Shown here: piece by piece, positions 19,642 to 26,611 of the stretch | Layout of the letters: each line of letters starts with the position of its first letter | How positions within the stretch are numbered: the first letter of the stretch is position 1 | Program-made: the position numbers and the translations under genes | Notes under the pieces: model-generated | Seen by the model: the letters and a program-made list of their open reading frames with translations, nothing else | Databases searched by the model: none | Told to the model about the DNA's origin: nothing | DNA from: Candidatus Stoquefichus sp. SB1 | GTDB lineage: Bacteria > Bacillota_I > Bacilli_A > Erysipelotrichales > Coprobacillaceae | DNA: 64,000 bases | Assembly: GCF_001244545.1 (NCBI RefSeq) | Contig: NZ_LN852696.1 | Span: 682,001-746,000 of the forward strand | Direction: 5' to 3'

Positions 19642-20421
19642 TTAATATGGGAGTTTTATCTTTTTTTGCATGAGTGTAATAATTAATATATCTAGTATGT
19701 AATGAATAGATAACCCATATAACATGATACTACTAGGCAAATGATGCAAAGAAGCATCAATATATAAACTTTCATTACAGATCAATGATAATGTTGGATC
19801 AAGAATTCCAGTAATCGCAATGACTCTTGATCTCTTTTTTCGTAAATAATAAGCAGCATCAACCATTGTCTGGTTTTTACCTGAATGACTCACAACAAAT
19901 GATAAAACATCTTGAGCTTTAAATGTTTCAACATAATGTTGACTAAGAGTATTAAAAGCTTGAGCATGTATCCCAATCGTATTTAATTTTAAACAGGCAG
20001 ATTGAACTTCAGAATAATTATTATCATTAGCATAAAAATCAATCTGTTTTGCCTGTAACATATAATTAATTGTTCTTATAAATGTTTCTTTTTTCATTAA
20101 TTGTTGTGTTTCTATAAATACATGATTATATATTTGTGGTAGAGCCTGAATAATATCATCAATGGAGCTATCTTGTGATAATTGAATATTACTTTGATGA
20201 TGTAAATTATATTCTTTAACATAAGTTAATTGAAAATCTAGATATCCATCAAAACCAAGTTTTTTCGTTAATCTGATAATTGTTGGTGAACTCACAGAAG
20301 TAAGTTCTGCTAATTCTTTAGCATTATGATTAATAATACATTCAGGAAATTGTTGAATATATTCAACAATACGTTTTTCTTGATTTGTTAATGGGGTTGT
20401 TTCAAATAATTCTTTAATCAT
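19642..20421 (-). CDS. RpiR/MurR-family transcription regulator (HTH-SIS)
   Basis: A 259-residue regulator. Residues 1-75 form the HTH_6 domain (TNQEKRIVEYIQQFPE, AELTSVSSPTIIRLTKKLGFDGY). Residues 105-250 are an SIS domain that senses phosphosugars (FYANDNNYSEV, VLSFVVSHSGKN, AIAITGILDPTLSLI-like). AAAGGAG lies 9 bases before the ATG. Its promoter region holds a GAAAT-TAG-ATTTC palindrome like the two before the GH1 operon at 13481, so it probably controls itself and that operon. The glycosyltransferase gene follows at 46 bases and is probably co-transcribed. Confidence 0.92.
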   Translation of the reverse strand: MIKELFETTPLTNQEKRIVEYIQQFPECIINHNAKELAELTSVSSPTIIRLTKKLGFDGYLDFQLTYVKEYNLHHQSNIQLSQDSSIDDIIQALPQIYNHVFIETQQLMKKETFIRTINYMLQAKQIDFYANDNNYSEVQSACLKLNTIGIHAQAFNTLSQHYVETFKAQDVLSFVVSHSGKNQTMVDAAYYLRKKRSRVIAITGILDPTLSLICNESLYIDASLHHLPSSIMLYGLSIHYILDILIITLMQKKIKLPY

Positions 20422-20455
20422 CCATCATCACTCCTTTTGTTTTATTTTATCATGT

Positions 20456-20483
20456 ATTTCATATGAATGAAATTAGATTTCAT
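20456..20483. promoter_or_regulatory. RpiR-type operator cluster before the regulator gene
   Basis: Three half-sites in a row: ATTTCAT (20456-20462), ATGAAAT (20467-20473) and ATTTCAT (20477-20483). The last two form ATGAAAT-TAG-ATTTCAT, the palindrome found twice before 13481. This suggests autoregulation. Confidence 0.68.
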
Positions 20484-20521
20484 ATATTGTTTTGGGGAAT
20501 GTAATGATTCATCACTCATTT

Positions 20522-20554
20522 TAAAAATGAGATGATATCATGCAATATCATCTC
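20522..20554 (-). terminator. Terminator of the short collagen gene
   Basis: GAGATGATAT pairs with ATATCATCTC over a 6-base loop; minus-strand reading continues into ATTTTTAAAA just after the stop at 20561. Confidence 0.8.
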
Positions 20555-20560
20555 TGTTGT

Positions 20561-21214
20561 TTAAGTGTTTTCGAGTTTGAGAATTGTGAGAGTGACTTGT
20601 CCTTCAGTATGAGAAGTATTTGAACTAAAAGTGAGACTAAAAACTGTTGGTGTCTCTACTTGAATCATGAAAGTACAACTTCCCTCAGCTGTTTCTTTAG
20701 CTAATCCTGTACGTGAATATATCCCAAATTCAATATGAGCTGCTGAAAGGTAATAAGGGGTTATTTGCATATAACCATCAGTAGCTAAAAGTGCACTTGC
20801 TTCATAATTAATGAGATAATATCCAGGTTGTAATTGGATTCTTTTGATATCAAGTGGAGAAATATTTTGGGTTGGATCTACAATTGAAGGATATAAGGGG
20901 ATTGTCTCATTGTTTGCAAATTGCATTGCATAATTGGCAAACGATGCAAATGACTGATTCGTTATTCCAGAGGAACCAGTTGGACCTGTGGCACCAGGAA
21001 TTCCTTGAGGACCAGTAGGCCCAGTTGGACCTGTTGCTCCCGTTGCTCCCGTTGCTCCTGTAACGCCAGGAATTCCCTGAGGTCCTGTAGGACCGACTGG
21101 TCCTGTTGCACAGTTAACAATAATAGGAGGACAACAATTGTTTTTTGGATACCAACAATGACAAGCATCACAATTTCTATTTTGTTGTGAATTATTTTCA
21201 AAGAAACTATTCAT
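20561..21214 (-). CDS. BclA-like collagen-repeat spore surface protein, short form
   Basis: A 217-residue protein. The N-terminus MNSFFEN...[20 protein letters not shown] parallels that of the long form (MNNFFEN...[11 protein letters not shown]). Fifteen Gly-X-X triplets follow (residues 38-82). The C-terminal 130 residues form a different beta-rich domain ([25 protein letters not shown]). The shared leader probably directs assembly on the same spore layer, while the tips differ. A CATATACTA element lies upstream. Expression in late sporulation is inferred. Confidence 0.86.
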   Translation of the reverse strand: MNSFFENNSQQNRNCDACHCWYPKNNCCPPIIVNCATGPVGPTGPQGIPGVTGATGATGATGPTGPTGPQGIPGATGPTGSSGITNQSFASFANYAMQFANNETIPLYPSIVDPTQNISPLDIKRIQLQPGYYLINYEASALLATDGYMQITPYYLSAAHIEFGIYSRTGLAKETAEGSCTFMIQVETPTVFSLTFSSNTSHTEGQVTLTILKLENT

Positions 21215-21243
21215 ATTATCACTTCCTTTACATAGTTTCTATT

Positions 21244-21252
21244 TAGTATATG
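21244..21252 (-). promoter_or_regulatory. SigE/SigK-like -10 element before the short collagen gene
   Basis: CATATACTA on the minus strand fits CATAnnnTA and stands 30 bases before the ATG, the same position as the element of the long collagen gene. No clear -35 is visible. Confidence 0.45.
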
Positions 21253-21379
21253 ATATATTGTCTTAAACGAATAGATAAAAAGCCTCTTATCCCTTATGAT
21301 TTGAGGTTTCTCATGAACCCATGCAATTATAGATGTATTTTAGATAGTTGATTATATATAATAGAAAATAATGTATTTA

Positions 21380-21424
21380 AAAAGCATTTCAAAATCATAC
21401 AAATGTATATATGAAATGCTTTTC
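21380..21424. terminator. Terminator hairpin, AAAAGCATTTCA family
   Basis: AAAAGCATTTCA (21380-) pairs with TGAAATGCTTTT. It ends the small-protein operon on the minus strand. Similar stems occur at 24837 and 25925. Confidence 0.75.
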
Positions 21425-21461
21425 TTTAAATTTTGGTGCAAACTTATAGATATTGATTAAT

Positions 21462-21683
21462 TTAAGTTTTTTTTAATAATTTTTTTGTTTCTTGGAAAAT
21501 AATTATGCATAAAAAGATTATTGTGAAAAATAGTAGTAATGCAGATAATTGTATTAATAGATTAGATTCATTTTCTAAAAAATAGAAATATCCAGAAATT
21601 GTCGTTATTTCTTTATTTGAAAATCCTAGACAAAGAATAAATGAAATGAGTGAAACAGAAAAATAAAAATCTGATCTTTTCAT
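21462..21683 (-). CDS. Small membrane protein, 73 residues, two helices
   Basis: A 73-residue protein with predicted membrane segments at about residues 7-20 (FYFSVSLISFILCLGF) and 42-64 (LIQLSALLLFFTIIFLCIII), joined by a short loop, and a lysine-rich tail. Family not recognised. Its ATGA overlaps the stop of the upstream 79-residue gene, so translation is coupled. Third gene of a small-protein operon; a holin-, immunity- or transport-like role cannot be decided. Confidence 0.6.
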   Translation of the reverse strand: MKRSDFYFSVSLISFILCLGFSNKEITTISGYFYFLENESNLLIQLSALLLFFTIIFLCIIIFQETKKLLKKT

Positions 21684-21919
21684 ATGAAATTCAATATATC
21701 CAGTTGATAATGTTGAATTAATTTTATTTTTAAAATTTGTTTCACTAGAAAAATTCTTTGTTTTATTGCTTTATTATATCTGATTATTAAATTACTATGA
21801 CTTTGTACTAATTGACTAGTAATATAATATTTTAAATTATCTGTTGTTGTTGGATACAAACCAAAACTCGATATAAATAACCTTGGTAAAATAGTTACAG
21901 AAATTTTTTTGTTTTTCAT
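21680..21919 (-). CDS. Small hypothetical protein, 79 residues
   Basis: A basic 79-residue protein beginning MKNKKISVTILPRLF with a helical, lysine-rich second half (KQRIFLVKQILKIKLI). Family not recognised. GGGAGGAG lies 8 bases before the ATG, a strong RBS that supports real translation. It is flanked by a 30-residue membrane peptide 17 bases upstream and overlaps the 73-residue membrane protein gene. Confidence 0.5.
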   Translation of the reverse strand: MKNKKISVTILPRLFISSFGLYPTTTDNLKYYITSQLVQSHSNLIIRYNKAIKQRIFLVKQILKIKLIQHYQLDILNFI

Positions 21920-21935
21920 AAATAAAACTCCTCCC

Positions 21936-22028
21936 TTATTTTTTCTTTTTAATTAATATACCTATAAGCAATAGAAAAACAACAACTAAAATAATCACAC
22001 CTATCCAAATATAAATAAAATTAGGCAT
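21936..22028 (-). CDS. 30-residue single-helix membrane peptide
   Basis: A 31-codon frame encodes MPNFIYIWIGVIILVV... with one hydrophobic helix over residues 4-26 and a KKKK C-terminus, which would place the tail in the cytoplasm. AAAGGAGAG lies 7 bases before the ATG. It is the first gene of the small-protein operon. Function unknown; size and shape suit a membrane-active peptide or a small regulatory subunit. Confidence 0.6.
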   Translation of the reverse strand: MPNFIYIWIGVIILVVVFLLLIGILIKKKK

Positions 22029-22113
22029 AAATGAGCTCTCCTTTCAAACGATTTTCTAAAAGTCTATTTCACCTGGTTAAAAAGACTTATTAATAACACA
22101 TCAAGCAATCTAT

Positions 22114-22127
22114 TGTAAACGCTTTCT
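22114..22127. promoter_or_regulatory. Putative cre site (CcpA)
   Basis: TGTAAACGCTTTCT matches TGWAANCGNTNWCA except at the last base. On the minus strand it overlaps a TTTACA that could be the -35 box of the small-protein operon, so catabolite repression is possible. Confidence 0.5.
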
Positions 22128-22190
22128 TATCTATTTTTAGTATATATGATTTTCGTACGTTTGTAAATAATTACATTTTAATTCTATGTA

Positions 22191-22219
22191 TTGAAATTAA
22201 AATTATATATATTTATAAT
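22191..22219 (+). promoter_or_regulatory. Promoter of the PadR operon
   Basis: TTGAAA (22191-22196), 17-base spacer, TATAAT (22214-22219), directly before the AGGAGG of the padR-like gene; the leader is therefore very short. Confidence 0.7.
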
Positions 22220-22237
22220 AAGAAATAGGAGGTGCAT

Positions 22238-22579
22238 ATGTCTAGACCAGCAAATAATTTCTTTAAATTAGAAATGTTGTTATTAAAAATTATAGATCAA
22301 CAAGATTGCTATGGTTATCAAATTACACAATTAATCAGTCAATTATCCAATAAAAAAATAGAGATTAAAGAAGGAACTATGTATCCTGTTTTATATAGAT
22401 TAATGGATAATGGATATATCAGTGATAAAAAGGTATTAGTTGGGAAGAGATTAACACGTGTATATTATCATATTGAACCTGAAGGTAAAAAATATCTTCA
22501 AGACTTATATGAAGAATATCTTCAAACAATTGATAATATTAATAGCATTATGCTGTGGGAGGGGAAATATGATGAATAA
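22238..22579 (+). CDS. PadR-family transcription regulator
   Basis: A 113-residue winged-helix regulator: LEMLLLKIIDQQDCYGYQI, the recognition region KEGTMYPVLYRLMDNGYI and wing RVYYHIEPEGKKYL are all typical. PadR proteins are dimeric repressors with varied ligands. The ATG at 22238 is 5 bases after AGGAGG; a GTG six bases earlier lies inside the RBS. The following gene overlaps its end, a common pairing of PadR with a membrane HAAS-type protein. It may also control the divergent small-protein operon. Confidence 0.9.
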   Translation: MSRPANNFFKLEMLLLKIIDQQDCYGYQITQLISQLSNKKIEIKEGTMYPVLYRLMDNGYISDKKVLVGKRLTRVYYHIEPEGKKYLQDLYEEYLQTIDNINSIMLWEGKYDE

Positions 22580-22952
22580 TGATGTTACAAAATATTTAAA
22601 GGATTGTAAGAAAGTATTTCCATTTATTGGAGATAAAGAAAAAGAGTTTTTGAAAAGATTTCAGAATAGTGTTGAAAGTCATTTGGTTGAAAATGAAAAT
22701 TTAACTTATGAAGATTTAGTGAAACAAATGGGATTACCAAAAGATGTCATGATTTCATATATTCAAGATTGTGATAATGAATACATTATTAATAAGATGA
22801 ATACTAAAAAAGTCCTAAAAAGAGTATCTATTATTGTTTGTACTCTATTAATTATTGGTTTATCTATTATATCTGTTTTAGAATTAATCACTATTCAAAA
22901 GGTTCAAGAACAAAAAATCATTACTGAAGAAGTTATCATAGAACAAGATTAG
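22569..22952 (+). CDS. PadR-partner membrane protein (HAAS-like domain plus one helix)
   Basis: A 127-residue protein. Residues 1-75 are helical (VTKYLKDCKKVFP, LTYEDLVKQMGLPKDVMISYI), like the HAAS/DUF1700 domain that accompanies PadR regulators. One membrane helix follows (RVSIIVCTLLIIGLSIISVL) and a short charged tail. Adjacent ATG codons at 22569 and 22572 both suit the GGAGGGG RBS. It overlaps padR by 11 bases. A role in PadR signalling or in anchoring is inferred. Confidence 0.7.
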   Translation: MMNNDVTKYLKDCKKVFPFIGDKEKEFLKRFQNSVESHLVENENLTYEDLVKQMGLPKDVMISYIQDCDNEYIINKMNTKKVLKRVSIIVCTLLIIGLSIISVLELITIQKVQEQKIITEEVIIEQD

Positions 22953-22961
22953 GAGTAGAAT

Positions 22962-23431
22962 ATGAAGAAATAATAATAAGTATAGTTGTAGTGTAGTATG
23001 TCTTATCAAATATAAATACTTTATTTGCATATGAAACAACAGTAATAAATGATGGTTATATTGACACTATTTATGATGATGGATCATATATCGAGATAAG
23101 TTTAGAACAAGATAGTCATTTTACAAGAGCATCATCAACAAGTGGTAAAAAAACAAGTACTTATAAAGATTCAAATGGTAAGATTTTACGGAGTGTTCAA
23201 GTTGAGGGGAGTTTTACATACACAGGAAGTAGTGCTACTTGTACAAGTTCATCTATTACAACAACTTGTCCAGCAAGTAATTGGAAATTAAGTAATAAAA
23301 CAAGTTCTAGCTCTGGTGCTACAGCTATTGCGTCAACTACAGCTAAAGAGTATACTTTTTTAGGAATATGTACGAAGACTATTAACGAAACTGTCAGATT
23401 AACATGTAGTTCTAATGGTAGATTGTCATAA
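22962..23431 (+). pseudogene. Secreted Cys-containing protein, broken in its signal peptide
   Basis: AGGAG stands 6 bases before ATG AAG AAA TAA. A shift of one base at that point opens a frame (from 22964) that continues to the stop at 23429-23431. It reads a hydrophobic signal-peptide-like stretch (IIISIVVV), one TAG, then NTLFAYETTV and about 130 clean residues. Four cysteines occur as TCTSSSITTTC and ICTKTINETVRLTC, suggesting disulfides in an extracellular Ser/Thr-rich domain. Both lesions fall in the export signal and the mature part is intact, so decay is recent or the sequence has errors. Last gene of the PadR operon. Confidence 0.65.
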
Positions 23432-23485
23432 TAAAAATATATAAGTTGATTTCTTTAATGGTTTCTTATTTTTGTATAATAATGA

Positions 23486-23541
23486 AAAAGGAAGAATTAA
23501 TGTTATTGATAAACTCAATACTTTTAAATCTTCCTTGTTTT
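23486..23541 (+). terminator. Terminator of the PadR operon
   Basis: AAGGAAGA pairs with TCTTCCTT around a long loop with further weak pairing, followed by GTTTTTATT. It lies about 55 bases after the broken secreted-protein gene. Confidence 0.65.
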
Positions 23542-23629
23542 TATTATATATATTAATGAATTGTATGAAAATTTAGTAATCATTAACTATTATGATATAT
23601 CATTTTATTGTACTATAGATATGAAAATA

Positions 23630-23658
23630 TAAAAAAACCCATGCTGTTACAAGGGTTT
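23630..23658 (-). terminator. Terminator of tRNA-His
   Basis: Minus-strand AAACCC and GGGTTT arms around a 12-base loop, then TTTTTTT, 12 bases after the tRNA CCA end. Confidence 0.75.
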
Positions 23659-23669
23659 GATTAACTATA

Positions 23670-23746
23670 TGGGGCGGTCGATGGGAATCGAACCCACGAA
23701 TGCCAGAGCCACAATCTGGTGTGTTAACCACTTCACCACGACCGCC
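23670..23746 (-). tRNA. tRNA-His (anticodon GTG)
   Basis: The minus strand folds as a full cloverleaf. The acceptor stem is GCGGTCG/CGACCGC with an extra 5' G(-1) opposite discriminator C73, the tRNA-His hallmark. The anticodon loop is TTGTGGC in stem CCAGA/TCTGG, the T arm has GTTCGATTC, and CCA is encoded. Confidence 0.96.
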
Positions 23747-23772
23747 ATATCTACCTTAATTAGGCAAGTAAG

Positions 23773-23801
23773 ATTATATAAGATTTGCATGTTTTTGTAA
23801 A
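23773..23801 (-). promoter_or_regulatory. Promoter of tRNA-His
   Basis: On the minus strand TTTACA, a 17-base spacer and TATAAT, ending 27 bases before the tRNA. Confidence 0.75.
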
Positions 23802-23858
23802 GATATTTTTTCAAAAATTTATAAATTTGTTAAAGAATGTTTTTACATAAAGTATTTA

Positions 23859-23887
23859 TTTACAAACATACCTACCAATATTATACT
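23859..23887 (+). promoter_or_regulatory. Promoter of the exported 270-residue protein gene
   Basis: TTTACA (23859-23864), 17 bases, TATACT (23882-23887); a leader of about 80 bases follows. Confidence 0.7.
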
Positions 23888-23975
23888 ATAAATGAATAAA
23901 GATGCTTATAATGATATGATTTCTAATACTGTCTTAAATTAACTTATCAGGTGTAAAAAATTATAGGAGGAGAGC

Positions 23976-24788
23976 ATGAAAAAATATTTAAAAATTTTAA
24001 TATGTTTTATAGTTTTTATCTTTATTGGTTCAATGATACTACATTCATTCAATCAAAAATCTTTTCCAGACAAATATGAAAGCATATGTAATTCTTTCTT
24101 TGAAGATTGGAAAATAGAAGAAATTGTACATGATGATATTGCCTTTCCTAAGAAATATCTTTCAAAGGTATGGAAAATAAATTTTGATGCTCAATTGAGT
24201 AAAGAGACTTTTATAGAAGATGAAATGGGGTTCTTCTTAGCATTACAAAAGACATATGTTCAACAAAATATGAAATATATTCAAGAAGAACTTGGCGATA
24301 AAAATATAAGAATAGATTTAAGAAATGCCTATGATCGTTTGCTTGATAAAACGTATGACAATGAGTATATTGCTGAAAATGATAATCAAATAATGAATAA
24401 GTATACACAATATTATCCAAAGAAATTTAATGTATATGAAGAAAATACAATTTTAAACTTATTTGAACAAGGGAATACTCCTCTCTATTATGTATTTATA
24501 TGTAACAACCAGGAAACTGCGAATAAATTCATGAGTCAATGTAAAAATTTAAATGCGATTATTAGGATTATAGGAGAAAATGAAGATATTGATAGTATAC
24601 AGATAGAAGATGCATATTTGGCAGATAATCCCAATGATTATATCTTTATATACAATGGGCAAATAATTAACAATGCAAGTACAATTATGTCTGTAAATTA
24701 TGATGAAAAAGATGATAATGATAGTTACCAACATGGAACGATTATGTATAATTTTAATAAATTTATACAAGATCAATTAGAAAAATAA
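23976..24788 (+). CDS. Exported or membrane-anchored hypothetical protein, 270 residues
   Basis: Residues 1-26 (MKKYLKILICFIVFIFIGSM) form an uncleaved signal or anchor; there is no lipobox with a following Cys. The remaining 240 residues are hydrophilic, acidic and soluble-looking, facing outside. I do not recognise a family or catalytic motif. GGAGGAG precedes the ATG. It stands alone between its promoter and a terminator, in an accessory region next to a tRNA gene. Could be a sporulation or envelope protein; not determinable here. Confidence 0.75.
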   Translation: MKKYLKILICFIVFIFIGSMILHSFNQKSFPDKYESICNSFFEDWKIEEIVHDDIAFPKKYLSKVWKINFDAQLSKETFIEDEMGFFLALQKTYVQQNMKYIQEELGDKNIRIDLRNAYDRLLDKTYDNEYIAENDNQIMNKYTQYYPKKFNVYEENTILNLFEQGNTPLYYVFICNNQETANKFMSQCKNLNAIIRIIGENEDIDSIQIEDAYLADNPNDYIFIYNGQIINNASTIMSVNYDEKDDNDSYQHGTIMYNFNKFIQDQLEK

Positions 24789-24836
24789 TCATTGCTGTTA
24801 AAAATGATTGACGAGATTCCCACCTAAGTCTAAACA

Positions 24837-24881
24837 AAAGCATATCATTATATATATTTGTATATCGTGATATGCTTTTTA
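24837..24881 (+). terminator. Terminator hairpin, AAAAGCATATCA family
   Basis: AAAAGCATATCA pairs with TGATATGCTTTT, then TTAAAT; inner bases TATA can extend the stem. It is nearly identical in its arms to the hairpin at 25925. Confidence 0.75.
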
Positions 24882-25042
24882 AATAACTTAAATATGTTAT
24901 ATTATATATAATTGACTATTTCAAATAATCAATCATGCTTTTACAATTCATTAGTAATAAGAGACTGATTTTATGTGTTTGATAGTGTTTTAATATTTTT
25001 AAATATATTATTTAATATTTTTTTAATATTGTTAAAGTTATA

Positions 25043-25071
25043 TTGAATAATATTAAATACGATGATATAAT
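25043..25071 (+). promoter_or_regulatory. Promoter of the DUF2089-like gene
   Basis: TTGAAT (25043-25048), 17-base spacer, TATAAT (25066-25071). Confidence 0.7.
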
Positions 25072-25077
25072 AAAAAT

Positions 25078-25247
25078 AGAAAAAGGTTAGCACGATAAGG
25101 TAATTATATGAACTTCATATAAGAATAAATTGGTAGTACCAATCAAGGGGGTATAACTTTTTTACATAAGTATTGTTATTTTGCTTTCTTACAATTTGAG
25201 ATAAAACATTGGCATTAATAAGGCAAAGAGATTGGAGGTTTTAATAA
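25078..25247 (+). promoter_or_regulatory. Long structured leader of unknown type
   Basis: Two close hairpins follow the promoter: TTATATGAA-C-TTCATATAA (25105-25123) and ATTGGT-AGT-ACCAAT (25130-25144). GGGGG and a T6 run come next. It does not match a riboswitch class that I can recognise. It could be an attenuator or a protein-binding leader. Confidence 0.4.
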
Positions 25248-25547
25248 TTGAAAACTGAATATAATAGTGAATTACCTCAATGGGTGTTAAATATTGAAAA
25301 AGAAGATTTAGAATTTATTAAAGAATTTGTACTTGCATCTGGTTCACTTAAAGATATTGCAAAGTTTTATGATGTTTCTTATCCAACGGTTCGTTTAAGG
25401 TTAGATAGACTAATTGAAAAGATTAAATTAGTTGATCAAGAAAAAGATGATTCGCTGATTTCTTTAATTAAATATTTAGCTATAGAAGAAAAAATAGATA
25501 TCACTGTAGCAAAATTATTGATAGATACATACAGAAAGGAGAAATAG
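25248..25547 (+). CDS. DUF2089-like helix-turn-helix regulator
   Basis: A 99-residue protein. LPQWVLNIEKEDLEFIKEF is followed by VLASGSLKDIAKFYDVSYP and TVRLRLDRLIEKI, a helix-turn-helix that I associate with the DUF2089 group of putative regulators. The usual N-terminal zinc ribbon is absent. It starts with TTG, 9 bases after GGAGG; no ATG is available near. The membrane protein gene follows at 6 bases. Targets unknown; possibly its own leader region. Confidence 0.7.
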   Translation: MKTEYNSELPQWVLNIEKEDLEFIKEFVLASGSLKDIAKFYDVSYPTVRLRLDRLIEKIKLVDQEKDDSLISLIKYLAIEEKIDITVAKLLIDTYRKEK

Positions 25548-25553
25548 AAAATT

Positions 25554-25886
25554 ATGTTTTATACATTTGAAAATTTAATGATGATACTTATTATTTCATT
25601 GATTATTATAATATTGATGTCTCTTTTAAGACGGTCTTTTCAGAAATATTTAAGGTTTATTGTTATAGCGAGTATTCTTATCTCAATAGTTTTTCTGCTT
25701 AAAAATTTAAATGTTATGAATATATTATTTGATTCGAAGATGACTATTGAATTTATTGCAATATTTATGATTAATATATTCATTTCTTTGATTCCCATTG
25801 TTGTTTCTTTATTATTTTATTATCAGTATAAAAAGGACAATCAATATAAAAATGAATATAGTAAAATGAAAATTAAAGATTTATAA
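25554..25886 (+). CDS. Small membrane protein, 110 residues
   Basis: About three hydrophobic segments are visible: residues 7-25 (LMMILIISLIIIILMSLL), 32-50 (YLRFIVIASILISIVFLL) and 64-88 (IEFIAIFMINIFISLIPIVVSLLF), with a charged cytoplasmic-like tail (YKKDNQYKNEYSKMKIKDL). Family not recognised. AAAGGAG overlaps the end of the DUF2089-like gene, so both are one operon. It may be the sensor or effector of that regulator. Confidence 0.65.
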   Translation: MFYTFENLMMILIISLIIIILMSLLRRSFQKYLRFIVIASILISIVFLLKNLNVMNILFDSKMTIEFIAIFMINIFISLIPIVVSLLFYYQYKKDNQYKNEYSKMKIKDL

Positions 25887-25924
25887 ATCACATTTATTTC
25901 TTCTTTTTTATAAAAAAATGAAAC

Positions 25925-25969
25925 AAAAGCATATCATGGTATACAAATCTGTATAATGATATGCTTTTT
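25925..25969. terminator. Bidirectional terminator, AAAAGCATATCAT family
   Basis: AAAAGCATATCAT pairs with ATGATATGCTTTT, and inner TATAC pairs with GTATA. It lies between convergent genes ending at 25886 and 25971 and has T runs on both outer sides. Confidence 0.8.
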
Positions 25970-25970
25970 A

Positions 25971-26249
25971 TTATATATGATGTTTGACACGATCATGTTC
26001 TTCAGCTTTTTTAGCGTCATTGAAACGATCAAGTGTTCCTACTAAATAACCAGTAATACGACGTATTCTTTCAATTGGTTGAGGTTTAAGATGATAATGC
26101 ATATCTACATAATCTCCATCAATTGTTAATGTTAAAGAGAGGAGGGTTTCATCTGGATATTGTTCCTTGACATGGGAAATATAAGCTTTGATTTCTTCTT
26201 CATCCATCTCTCCATTTAAAACGTCTACATCTACATTGTCTATTCTCAT
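25971..26249 (-). CDS. Small protein resembling the tail region of anaerobic ribonucleotide reductase
   Basis: A 92-residue protein. Its second half, IERIRRITGYLVGTLDRFNDAKK then AEEHDRVKHH, strongly resembles the ERxTRxTGYLVGxLDRFNxAKxAEExDRVKH region near the C-terminus of class III reductase NrdD. The glycyl-radical site and zinc cysteines are absent. The first half (DVLNGEMDEEEIKAYISHVKEQYP) is helical and acidic. Such short proteins are annotated in gut Firmicutes as an NrdD component. AGAGGTGAAC precedes the ATG. It could bind NrdD or be a relic of it. Confidence 0.65.
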   Translation of the reverse strand: MRIDNVDVDVLNGEMDEEEIKAYISHVKEQYPDETLLSLTLTIDGDYVDMHYHLKPQPIERIRRITGYLVGTLDRFNDAKKAEEHDRVKHHI

Positions 26250-26399
26250 AATTTGTTCACCTCTATTTCATTATAAAGAAAAGTAGGAATTAAGCAAATG
26301 ATATGTATGATTCATGGTGATGAATGTATATCAAAAAATAATGGTTGATTTTATTGCTGGAGTGATTGGTAAAAAAGTTAGATTCTTTTATAATATATG

Positions 26400-26430
26400 A
26401 AAAATAACAGTCATAATGACCGTTATTTTT
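26400..26430. terminator. Terminator of the 29-residue peptide gene
   Basis: AAAAATAAC and GTCA pair with TGAC and GTTATTTTT around TAA with one mismatch. It begins at the stop codon of the minus-strand peptide gene. Confidence 0.75.
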
Positions 26431-26518
26431 AGTAAAGATGATAATGTAAAATCATTAATAAAATGGTTAATAATAAAATCGAGAGAACACGATTTACTCT
26501 TTTAAACATATATTTCAT
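26429..26518 (-). CDS. 29-residue single-helix membrane peptide
   Basis: Minus-strand codons read MKYMFKRVNRVLSILL... and end HYHLY. A basic N-terminus is followed by one hydrophobic helix (about residues 11-25). AGGTGATC lies 4-5 bases before the ATG and a terminator begins at the stop, so the unit looks complete. No family recognised. It is divergent from dapF. Confidence 0.5.
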   Translation of the reverse strand: MKYMFKRVNRVLSILLLTILLMILHYHLY

Positions 26519-26611
26519 CTGATCACCTATTTTCATTATATGCAAATGATGCAAAACTCTTTTCATCGTGATGAAAAAATGTTAATATATTGCAAGTGAT
26601 GAGGTGATATC

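Larger units (their letters stand above)
24789..25247 (+). other. 459-base gap: terminator, AT-rich DNA, promoter and structured leader
   Basis: After the terminator at 24837, bases 24882-25040 are very AT-rich, and I find no convincing gene on either strand. From 25043 on there is a promoter and a leader of about 170 bases for the DUF2089-like gene, listed separately. Confidence 0.6.

Noticed and set aside
22458-22568. Upstream extension of the PadR-partner protein inside padR
   Set aside because: It overlaps coding sequence of padR in another frame; the ATG at 22569 has a strong RBS.
25080-25170. Known riboswitch (c-di-GMP, preQ1 or purine type) before the DUF2089-like gene
   Set aside because: Conserved core bases of these classes are not present; kept only as an unknown leader.
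26341-26400. 19-codon plus-strand frame MVDFIAGVIGKKVRFFYNI
   Set aside because: No RBS and very short; likely chance in AT-rich DNA.
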